From contig JAACDL010000032.1 in NCBI GenBank assembly GCA_009936765.1, positions 1 to 15,199 on the forward strand: DNA of 15,199 nt, written 5' to 3'. The notes under the pieces are model-generated. The model saw only the letters and a program-made list of their open reading frames with translations. It was not told the origin of the DNA and searched no databases. This DNA comes from Methanobacteriota archaeon (lineage in GTDB: Archaea > Thermoplasmatota > Poseidoniia > Poseidoniales > Poseidoniaceae). Shown piece after piece: positions 1-6,757 of this stretch (the first letter of the stretch is position 1; every line of letters begins with the position of its first letter). The position numbers and the translations under genes are program-made.

Positions 1-3000
1 GAAATGTAACAGTGATGTTCAGCACTGCTACCTTGTACATGCGACATTCCGTCGACATTTCCGCGACTAGGCAGGAACATTGGAATATTGGCTTCAAGGT
101 CATGGTCGGGGTCGAGAACACATGCTTTCAATGTCGAAACATAGCCTCGGTTGACGCCCATAATCGGGTTCGACGTTAGCACAGAAGCACCGCCCCAATC
201 TGCGTCATCTACCCCTGATAAGTGAATTCCAAACCAAAACGCAGGTGCATCTCTAATCTCAGCGATTGCCATTGAAGAAGAATTTGTTGAGATATTAGAT
301 TCATCGGTAGCGATTACTACTAAATCAAGAGAACCTAGTTGGATATCTGCTGGTAAATCGATTGTTGCCCACCATCTGAAACCATCTTGGCTACCAGTAT
401 TTTCCCAAACCCATTCTGTACTATTATTTCCATAACTCACTCTCCAAGCAATGGTAACAGAATCTACCCCGCTATCGTCTGTTGATTCAACACTGCAAAC
501 GAATCTATCGCCCCGACTATATTGGCTAGAGTCACAATATATGTCCTCAATAATAGGTGCAGAGTTCGCCCAAACTAATAGATCTAATACATTGTTGTCG
601 AGATTTCTCTCAGGGTGTATTGGAGACGTCCCCTGCCAGCGAATTACAAGGTTATTCCAGCCATCTCTTGAAGTATTTAATTGTAGTTTTAATATTAGCC
701 TACTACCATTCAGCCCCCCGTTTGGAACCGTTATGGATTGATTCGCCAAAATGTTACTACCCAATTTGTCGATTACAATAATCTCTCCAAGCGAATCGCC
801 AGGACCGATGTTTTGTAAAGCGATTTCAATTTCGAATTCCTGATTGATTGATACGTTTTGGACGATTCGGGCGTCTATTATCTCTATATCACTAACAATA
901 TCTGCGTATGGGCTCATCTTCGGGTCGCCCACTACAACACCCATCCAACTTGCCATAGTATTAGCAGCTGCATAAGATTCCGCCAAATTGAAGCCCCTAG
1001 AATATGAGGATAGAAGGACGCTGGGAGAGGACACTGCAGTCAAGTAAGGTTCGTACACGTACCCCTTTACTCCACTAGCCCCATCTTCAAGAATATCTGC
1101 GACTAAAGATTGCCCGTAGGAGGTGCCCGAATTGAATGAGCGAGCACCTGTACTTACTGCTGTCTCAACGATTGAACCATTCACCCATTCCATGTGAGGC
1201 CTGATTACCCTAAGGACTGTTGAATCGACATATAGTGACCCATCTGTTGAAGTTGGAACAATGTCTAGTGAAACTCTAATCGTGAGCGATGTTGCGTTAG
1301 AGCCTGGTCTGAATCGTAATGAGCGTGAATTCCAATCAGGATTGAAAGCCTGATTTGAAGAATCATTACTCGTCAATTCATTGCCATTCGAATCATAAGA
1401 TGTAACTTGTAGATTGTATTCTCCAAATACATCACCCGACCTTTTTCCATATGCGTACAAAACCCATACGTGGTCTGTAAAATTCTCTGGTATCTGATGT
1501 GTAGTCTCGAGATAGGCAACGCCTTGGCCATTACCTGAGTATGCTGAACAGTTGTTGATTATATCACGATTTAAGGTTGTTACAGATCCATTACTCAACG
1601 CTGTGTCCCAAATCATAAGATTATCTATCATGCCTTCGAAATATGAGTTTCCTGCTCTATTGACACCCAATTTGTAAATGTCGAAATTATTCACTGACCC
1701 ATTTGGATATGAATTGGTATTAACCAATACTCCGTCCATGTACTGTCTGGAAACTCCTGAGTCAAATACGGTGACTAGGTGAGTCCATTTTTGTGAAACT
1801 ACATCCCCGAAGGCCGATGTTTGGTTATTGTGAAGTTTCCATTTACCGCCCGATATCATGTGCTGAAATGATTGATTCGAACCCCCATTATTGTCAATTG
1901 CGAATGTAGAAGCATAATTAGTCTGAGTGGAGATATTAGCCCATACCCATTGGCTGACTGTAAAGTTGCCAAGCCAATCATCAACGTTGACATCAACATA
2001 GTCATTAACGCCATCATACCACAAGCAATACCCATCTACACAACTTCTCCAATTCGTTGAGTCCATTCCATTCAAAGTGAAGTTTGAACCATTAGTGACC
2101 GAGTCATTAGTCTGGTTCCCTGCGCCTTCTTCGAAGTTCCAGTGATGGACTAGGTTGTCTTGTTGAGGAATATAATCGCTGGCGACATAAAATGCAGAAG
2201 AAGGAATTGTGGCTTTGCTTACATTATCGCTTTCCCATGAAAATCGCAGTCCGTGTGGGCCGCCTCCTTGGAAAAACTCGATCCTAAAATCATGGTGCCC
2301 TGATGTTAAATTGAGTGTTGCCGAATACTCCCTCATCCCGTGCATACCATAGTTTTGGATTGCACTTTCACCGTCAATCCATAATTCACTACCATCATCA
2401 GAGTTCAGATAGAAAGTCCAATTCCCAGTATCTGGGATGTCGATTAGCCCGCTGAATCTAGCACCCCAATTATTCTTGAAGCGGTCGTCGAGCCCGGGAT
2501 ATGCGCTACCTGACGATGAATAGGCAAGGCTACTTTCCACGCGGATGTGGTCTGGCTCTCTGTCGATAAGGTCAGGCATTGATGCTGAGCTGAAACTGAT
2601 ACCTTCATTATCGAAATATTCAGCGTGTATGCCCTGTACTAAATTACCAGACTCTTGATTGCATTCAGATAATACCTGAGCTTCTAAAGCACCATTACCT
2701 CCTTGCTTAGTTTGAGTTTGATAACCCCAACTAAATTGGTCACCACTTGAAACAGAAGGGGAGGTTGCATTCCAATACCTTGAACCGCTACTCCAAGAAG
2801 CATCAGTGGTGTCAAAGCCCCCGTTTGCAAGATAATTTTTATTCCAATTACCATCATTACTGCCCCAGGAGGCATACCCGATTACATTGGAGATATTGGT
2901 GACAAATTCTGTTTCTTCGTCGAAGTATACTGGTAAATTCATAGTTCCATTTAGTGTACTATTAGCCACATACAAATCGTCATTCCAGAATTGATATCCT

Positions 3001-3737
3001 GATTCGTTTCTGTTAGTTGCCAAATCGAGGATGTGAGTCCCTCTAGACCCGTATGAGTTGTTGGCTTTCTCTATCAATTCAAGCGCAGTATCAACTGTAT
3101 AACCTGTCAATCTCGTTACTAAGAAAAAGCCGTATTCGTCCCTAGTGAACACTTTAATTTCCTTGCCCGCCAATGGTCCATAGCCATGACTGATCCAGAA
3201 ATCGGAACCTATGTCAGAATCATAACTTCCCCCAACTAAGGCTATTTCTTGGTCGAAAGATGCTTTACTATCGCCACCACTCACTCGCAATGGAACTCCC
3301 TTAGTGGTGACTAGATAGTTGATTTCCGTCCCATTATACTCTGAAAGCATTAACCTGAACGGCTCTACAAAGTATGTATCAAATTGTTCTCTGTTGATGG
3401 TTTCGCCAGTAGGTGTTGATGAATTGTCGAAGATGAATATTCGATCAGAACTAATGTTTCTGGCTGTAACAAAAGCCCATCCGATTGTTCTACTAGCTTC
3501 GGATTGATTGTTGATTAATACCACTACATCACTATAATCAATGGCTGTTGACTGATTGAAACCACCTTCTACTGCAACTGTTCGTAGTGGTGATTCGTTC
3601 CAGACATCTGCAGATACACTGAAACCCTCGAAAATCGAGTTTTCTAGTTCTGTACTACCTTCCTGAACAGGAGGGATTTTTACGTTACCTAACACAAAAA
3701 GCGCAACTAAAAATAGCGCTTTTTGAGCAGTGGACAT
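1..3737 (-). CDS. Giant secreted surface protein, TIGR03790-like with inserted PA14 and LamG domains (3' end outside window)
   Basis: The minus-strand frame is open from the ATG at 3737 to the window edge, giving about 1245 residues with no stop; the C-terminus is missing. Residues 1-20 form a signal peptide (Lys, then a Leu/Ala/Phe/Val-rich core). Residues about 55-340 resemble the N-terminal part of TIGR03790 (VVVLINNQSEASRTIGWAF, then INYLVTTKGVPLRV). About 367-517 is a PA14 domain (HAEYFDNEG, NWTFYLNSDDGSELWIDG). About 526-729 is a LamG/concanavalin-like domain (LVHHWNFEEG, then WTHLVTVFDSG, YMDGVLVN). About 731-851 is another beta-sandwich. About 853-945 looks like the C-terminal part of TIGR03790 (GYVYEPYL, then GVVVGDPKMSP). 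CARDB-like (946-1060) and Ig-like (1060-1157) modules follow. N-x-S/T sequons are very frequent, which fits an N-glycosylated exterior protein. PA14 and LamG domains usually bind carbohydrate, so a role in surface adhesion or polysaccharide handling is inferred. TIGR03790 itself has no established function. Domain calls are from reading, not from a profile search. Confidence 0.85.
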   Translation of the reverse strand, partial: MSTAQKALFLVALFVLGNVKIPPVQEGSTELENSIFEGFSVSADVWNESPLRTVAVEGGFNQSTAIDYSDVVVLINNQSEASRTIGWAFVTARNISSDRIFIFDNSSTPTGETINREQFDTYFVEPFRLMLSEYNGTEINYLVTTKGVPLRVSGGDSKASFDQEIALVGGSYDSDIGSDFWISHGYGPLAGKEIKVFTRDEYGFFLVTRLTGYTVDTALELIEKANNSYGSRGTHILDLATNRNESGYQFWNDDLYVANSTLNGTMNLPVYFDEETEFVTNISNVIGYASWGSNDGNWNKNYLANGGFDTTDASWSSGSRYWNATSPSVSSGDQFSWGYQTQTKQGGNGALEAQVLSECNQESGNLVQGIHAEYFDNEGISFSSASMPDLIDREPDHIRVESSLAYSSSGSAYPGLDDRFKNNWGARFSGLIDIPDTGNWTFYLNSDDGSELWIDGESAIQNYGMHGMREYSATLNLTSGHHDFRIEFFQGGGPHGLRFSWESDNVSKATIPSSAFYVASDYIPQQDNLVHHWNFEEGAGNQTNDSVTNGSNFTLNGMDSTNWRSCVDGYCLWYDGVNDYVDVNVDDWLGNFTVSQWVWANISTQTNYASTFAIDNNGGSNQSFQHMISGGKWKLHNNQTSAFGDVVSQKWTHLVTVFDSGVSRQYMDGVLVNTNSYPNGSVNNFDIYKLGVNRAGNSYFEGMIDNLMIWDTALSNGSVTTLNRDIINNCSAYSGNGQGVAYLETTHQIPENFTDHVWVLYAYGKRSGDVFGEYNLQVTSYDSNGNELTSNDSSNQAFNPDWNSRSLRFRPGSNATSLTIRVSLDIVPTSTDGSLYVDSTVLRVIRPHMEWVNGSIVETAVSTGARSFNSGTSYGQSLVADILEDGASGVKGYVYEPYLTAVSSPSVLLSSYSRGFNLAESYAAANTMASWMGVVVGDPKMSPYADIVSDIEIIDARIVQNVSINQEFEIEIALQNIGPGDSLGEIIVIDKLGSNILANQSITVPNGGLNGSRLILKLQLNTSRDGWNNLVIRWQGTSPIHPERNLDNNVLDLLVWANSAPIIEDIYCDSSQYSRGDRFVCSVESTDDSGVDSVTIAWRVSYGNNSTEWVWENTGSQDGFRWWATIDLPADIQLGSLDLVVIATDESNISTNSSSMAIAEIRDAPAFWFGIHLSGVDDADWGGASVLTSNPIMGVNRGYVSTLKACVLDPDHDLEANIPMFLPSRGNVDGMSHVQGSSAEHHCYI
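3695..3725 (-). repeat. 10-bp inverted repeat within the signal-peptide codons of the left giant gene
   Basis: CAAAAAGCGC at 3695-3704 and GCGCTTTTTG at 3716-3725 are perfect reverse complements separated by 11 bases. The repeat begins 12 bases after the A of the ATG. In the minus-strand mRNA it would form a hairpin with a GCGC core over the signal-peptide codons. It partly reflects a repeated Ala-Leu-Phe in the protein, so it may be a by-product of coding. A role in translation or attenuation is only a possibility. Confidence 0.5.
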
Positions 3738-3864
3738 ATCACTAGGAAGGGTTCGGTGTTCAAAGTCACTTCGATAGATTATTTCAACCAGAATAATGGT
3801 TTTTGAAACGTTTTCGTCAATGTGTATATGAAGGTCGGCCCCTCCTGCCCTAACATGGTCGAAT

Positions 3865-3871
3865 TGTATAT
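3865..3871 (+). promoter_or_regulatory. TATA-like element upstream of the macro-domain gene
   Basis: The string TGTATAT lies with its centre about 25 bases before the ATG at 3894, the spacing expected for an archaeal TATA box driving a leaderless transcript. A second copy of the same string at 3823-3829 lies about 26-28 bases before another in-frame ATG at 3855. Either could be the promoter, and each would imply a different start codon. The BRE is not clear. Confidence 0.35.
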
Positions 3872-3893
3872 GGCGCGTTCTTGTCGCTGGGGG

Positions 3894-4481
3894 ATGCTTC
3901 GTGTAATTGGAGGCGACCTTCATTTGCAAGAAGCAGACGCTGTAATCACGCCTGCTAATAATCGCCTATCAGGCAGAGAGGGCATCGATGCACAAATTCA
4001 CAATGCAGCAGGAGAAGAGTTGCGCGAGTTCTGTAGAGAGGTGAGTGTTGAACAGCGAAAATCCAACCTTCCTCCATGCCCAGTAACTAACAATGTGGTT
4101 TCAAAACCATATAATCTAGAAAGCAGATTCAAGCACATCATCCATGTAGTAAGTCCTGATTGTCGAAGGCCTAACCAGGATGAAGCAAGAAGAGAATTAC
4201 TTCCTGTTGCTTATGAAAAACTATTCGCTACTCTAAAAGATATGAAAGACGTTAGTGTAGTAGTCGCTCCTCCTCTATCTATGGGAGTATTTGCATACCC
4301 TCACAGAGAAGGGGCACGCCTAACTCTAGAATGTTTACTTGGAATACTAAATGGTGAGGAAGACCCTGGAATTACAGAGTATACCATCATCGTTAAAGAA
4401 AGAAATTTCATCAAAAACATGAGAACTGTCTACCGTGAGTCGGAAGACCAGCTCCCTGGTACAGACATCACAATGGTTTGA
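3894..4481 (+). CDS. Macro-domain protein (probable ADP-ribose / O-acetyl-ADP-ribose hydrolase)
   Basis: This 195-residue protein is essentially one macro domain. Visible signatures are GGDLHLQEADAVITPANNRL at residues 6-25 (compare the family pattern GDIT...DAIVNAANSxL), GIDAQIHNAAGEEL at 30-43, and PPLSMGVFAYP at 126-136 (family SLSTGIFGYP). By alignment with the E. coli YmdB/MacroD type, the catalytic Asn (N22) and Asp (D32) are kept, while the first Asn of NAAN is Thr and the GGGVD loop is shortened to REGID. The family binds ADP-ribose and often removes it from proteins or deacetylates O-acetyl-ADP-ribose; it would be cytosolic. I chose the ATG at 3894 because family members begin a few residues before the GD motif and because a TATA-like box lies 25 bases upstream. 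The frame stays open upstream, with alternative starts at GTG 3822, ATG 3828, ATG 3855 and ATG 3870. It ends 9 bases before dacZ, so the two are probably co-transcribed. Confidence 0.88.
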   Translation: MLRVIGGDLHLQEADAVITPANNRLSGREGIDAQIHNAAGEELREFCREVSVEQRKSNLPPCPVTNNVVSKPYNLESRFKHIIHVVSPDCRRPNQDEARRELLPVAYEKLFATLKDMKDVSVVVAPPLSMGVFAYPHREGARLTLECLLGILNGEEDPGITEYTIIVKERNFIKNMRTVYRESEDQLPGTDITMV

Positions 4482-4487
4482 GGTGAT
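4480..4487 (+). promoter_or_regulatory. Shine-Dalgarno sequence of dacZ overlapping the macro gene stop codon
   Basis: GAGGTGAT is close to a perfect anti-16S match. It begins inside the TGA stop of the macro gene (4479-4481) and sits 3 bases before the GTG start at 4491. It fixes the GTG as the dacZ start and suggests translation by ribosomes that have just terminated on the upstream gene. Confidence 0.7.
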
Positions 4488-4490
4488 AAT

Positions 4491-5339
4491 GTGGTCGATC
4501 TACCAAATTTGGTGGCTTCGGCTATTGCGAATGACCGTTCTGGCTTCTCCGCTGCGGTACTCCTATCCAATAATTCTCGAACAGTAAGGAAGATTAGAGA
4601 AGTTGTACCATCCAATCTTAGGATGGTCACGCTAACTTCTTCAACAAAGGTGTCAGACTCCCTGAAAGAAGATAATTTAGAAGTAGAGTTGCTTGAAGAT
4701 TCACTGTCATCACAGGGATTGTCTGTTCTCAACAGTTTACATGACATTATATTGCAGGGGTTAGGTGAAGGGAGATTCAAATCTAATGACCGCATTTTGG
4801 CGATATTAGGAGAGCCAATGGATGGAGTCATAGTGATAGAAGCAAGTAGTCTTACATCTAACAGGCTAGCGATTATGGCCCAAGAGCACGACATAGACAT
4901 AGAGATTCTTGCACGGCTAATGGAACTAGCAAGACATATTGGCGGAAGAGGGAGAGAGGGCCATGCTGTCGGCGCATTATTTGCAATCGGCTCAGTGCCA
5001 AAATTACGAAGATACTCTACAGCCCTAGTCCTGAACCCATTCAAGGGGCATTCGGATGCTAAGAAGAATATTACAGACTCTAACAATCATGAAACTTTAG
5101 CTGAATTCGCTTGGCTAGATGGGGCTATACTGTTCAATTCTAAAGGTATTGCAAGTGATGCTGGGAGATATGTGCAAGTTCCATCCGGAATTAATCCCAA
5201 ACCAGGAGAAGGTGGGCGCCATTTAGCAGCTAGATCAATCAGTCAATTGGCAGATGCGATTGCCATATGTGTGTCCTCAAGTGGAGTAATCACATTGTAT
5301 TCGAAAGGTAGAGAGAAGTATAGGGTTAGGCTCTCTTAA
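4491..5339 (+). CDS. dacZ: DacZ-type diadenylate cyclase (c-di-AMP synthase)
   Basis: The enzyme condenses two ATP into cyclic di-AMP, the second messenger that in euryarchaea is linked to osmotic and ion homeostasis. The 282-residue protein has two parts. An N-terminal alpha/beta domain (about 1-125) ends in GVIVIEASS and is typical of archaeal DacZ rather than bacterial DisA or CdaA. A C-terminal DisA_N (DAC) domain (about 130-275) includes GHAVGALFAIG at 158-168, the DGA motif at 210-212, GGRHLAARSIS at 241-251 (the RHxxA nucleotide-binding motif), and a final strand at 256-270. There is no transmembrane segment, so it is soluble. The start is GTG with a strong Shine-Dalgarno. It follows the macro-domain gene by 9 bases. 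Its 3' end overlaps the convergent RuvC-like gene by 14 bases. One oddity: where bacterial DAC domains have VSEETG, this one has VSSSG (261-265), lacking both glutamates. Confidence 0.93.
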   Translation: MVDLPNLVASAIANDRSGFSAAVLLSNNSRTVRKIREVVPSNLRMVTLTSSTKVSDSLKEDNLEVELLEDSLSSQGLSVLNSLHDIILQGLGEGRFKSNDRILAILGEPMDGVIVIEASSLTSNRLAIMAQEHDIDIEILARLMELARHIGGRGREGHAVGALFAIGSVPKLRRYSTALVLNPFKGHSDAKKNITDSNNHETLAEFAWLDGAILFNSKGIASDAGRYVQVPSGINPKPGEGGRHLAARSISQLADAIAICVSSSGVITLYSKGREKYRVRLS

Positions 5340-6042
5340 CCGCTTCTTCCATCGAAAGCTCACCGCACGCAACCATGCGCGCTAAATCTGTAGGAATAGT
5401 GATTTCTCCGGTACTAAATATCCGCGATTGCCTTTGGACTTCTCGTAAATCACCGTCAGTAGGCCTTAATGTTCTAATCTGGCTTACTTTGTTTCCACTT
5501 ACTAATGCAATTCTTGTAGCTGCATTTATGTGGGCTTTAGAACGAGATCCTGAACTAGTTCGGTGTTCGCTAACCTCTAGTGTTTCTATTCCTCTAAGGA
5601 TTAATTGATTGATAATCCGGTCTCTAATCAAAGGAGCCCCGTCTCCGACCTTCACACTCATTCGTATGTGAGAAAACGCAGTAGAAAGTGCAACAACATG
5701 GTCTGCAACTATTTCCACGCCCTCTAATTGAGCGCTTCCAACTACGATGCCATCTGCTAGCCAAGCAATTCCAGGCCTAGGCCCCGGATCTATTCCGAAT
5801 ACCAATTGAACTGCTGTATCAAAACCTCTTGATGCTTGTATAGCCCTCTCAACTGCAATCTCGATATTTTCTTCCATCGCCGGTATGTCACCATCGGATA
5901 CTTCTTCTGGAGATGTTAGTAAAACTCCATCCCATGAATCTCCAGAAGATAGCATTACAAAATTACATTCTCTTCTTTTTAATTCGCGCATCAAATGGAA
6001 AGAGAGTCGGAAATCCTCCGTCCTAACTGCTATGCGGCGCAC
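5326..6042 (-). CDS. Archaeal RuvC/RNase H-fold protein of unknown function
   Basis: This is a 238-residue cytosolic protein starting at GTG 6042. Residues 1-50 look like a Rossmann-like lead (RRIAVRTEDFRLSFHLMREL). The clearest signature is VFGIDPGPRPGIAWLADG at 81-98, the first strand and Asp (D85) of the RNase H/RuvC fold. KVGDGAP at 131-137 and a helix at 168-180 (SKAHINAATRIAL) follow, the latter in the place where RuvC has its last acidic residues. That helix has His and Asn but no Asp, so catalytic competence is uncertain. The last 30 residues (EITIPTDLARMVACGELSMEEAVKRA) look like a small helical tail. It is divergent from hjc across 82 bases, another nuclease-fold gene, which hints at a DNA-processing role, but that is inference. 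I recall similar unnamed proteins across euryarchaea but cannot name the family. The ATG at 6044 is in another frame. Confidence 0.75.
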   Translation of the reverse strand: MRRIAVRTEDFRLSFHLMRELKRRECNFVMLSSGDSWDGVLLTSPEEVSDGDIPAMEENIEIAVERAIQASRGFDTAVQLVFGIDPGPRPGIAWLADGIVVGSAQLEGVEIVADHVVALSTAFSHIRMSVKVGDGAPLIRDRIINQLILRGIETLEVSEHRTSSGSRSKAHINAATRIALVSGNKVSQIRTLRPTDGDLREVQRQSRIFSTGEITIPTDLARMVACGELSMEEAVKRA

Positions 6043-6124
6043 ATGCGGCCGTAGGTGTAATCACGCTTCAATATGACGCGTAAACAACGATATCATCAAA
6101 AGCGTTTGACAATGATTCTGTATT

Positions 6125-6757
6125 GTGGGCAGTCAATACGAAAGGGAACTCAGAGCAGTTTTAGCTGGCATTCCAAAAGGAGTAGATGCGGTGACTAGAT
6201 CTTGCGACCCTGTCGCTAAAGCGAAAGCCATGCAGGTTGTTGAGAGACCGTTTTTGGTAGTAAGAGCCGCTGGCTCTGGAATGGAAGGTAGCGGGGATTT
6301 ACTGGCATTAAGAGGAGACATGTGCTTTCCAATTGAAGTCAAATCCTCAAAAAAAGCGAAGTTATACCTCTCCGGCAGAACATGGGACCAATACCAATCA
6401 ATGGTCTATGAAGGCAAGAGATGCGATTTGATGCCTCTATATGCTTACAGATTGAAAGGAGTTAGGGGCGACTCTTGGCGGATTTTCCGCGTAGAGGTTG
6501 GGAAATTAAGTGGAAGACTCAGCATATTGACTAGGAGAATTCCCCCCCTGCCACTAACCCGTAACGGCAAGGAGTTCCTCGATTGGGAACAAGGTATGCC
6601 ATTGCATCAATTCTTGTCTCTTGTTTGTAGAAAGGCCGCAAGCCCAACTCTGGAATCCCTTGACAAGAGAATTCAAAATATTGACATGTCCAAAGAAGAC
6701 AAAAACGAAACCTCCCAAATGCGTATCACAGAAGTGCCAAATATGGCCCACCGATGA
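6125..6757 (+). CDS. hjc: Hjc-type archaeal Holliday junction resolvase, extended form
   Basis: Hjc is a dimeric nuclease that cuts four-way DNA junctions in recombination and fork repair. Motifs match the family: YERELRAVL at 5-13 (catalytic E6), FLVVRAAGSG at 43-52, D58, and PIEVKSS at 69-75 (E71 and K73), followed by KLYLSGRTWDQYQSM. The 13-residue spacing from D58 to E71 equals that of Pyrococcus Hjc (D33 to E46). The RAAGSG-to-Asp loop is longer (GMEGSGD), and about 28 extra residues separate the first Glu from the Asp. Usual Hjc length is about 120-140 residues; this one has 210, with a C-terminal extension after about 140 that ends in a charged tail (SKEDKNE near 189-195). The start is GTG 6125 with no Shine-Dalgarno, so the transcript may be leaderless. 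The last 32 bases overlap the convergent protease gene. Domain identity is strong; the roles of the insert and tail are unknown. Confidence 0.9.
   Translation: MGSQYERELRAVLAGIPKGVDAVTRSCDPVAKAKAMQVVERPFLVVRAAGSGMEGSGDLLALRGDMCFPIEVKSSKKAKLYLSGRTWDQYQSMVYEGKRCDLMPLYAYRLKGVRGDSWRIFRVEVGKLSGRLSILTRRIPPLPLTRNGKEFLDWEQGMPLHQFLSLVCRKAASPTLESLDKRIQNIDMSKEDKNETSQMRITEVPNMAHR

Noticed and set aside
451..781. Short plus-strand frames opposite the left giant gene
   Set aside because: Shadows of the minus-strand frame, which is open without a stop across the whole region and has recognisable domains.
3695..3725. Intrinsic terminator for the left giant gene
   Set aside because: The T-run is part of the hairpin arm, and the element sits just after the start codon inside coding sequence, so a terminator for this gene makes no sense; it is listed only as an inverted repeat.
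4430..5086. A 218-codon open frame on the minus strand opposite dacZ
   Set aside because: It is antisense to most of a well-supported diadenylate cyclase gene, and its translation is Ser/Leu-rich with no domain signature.
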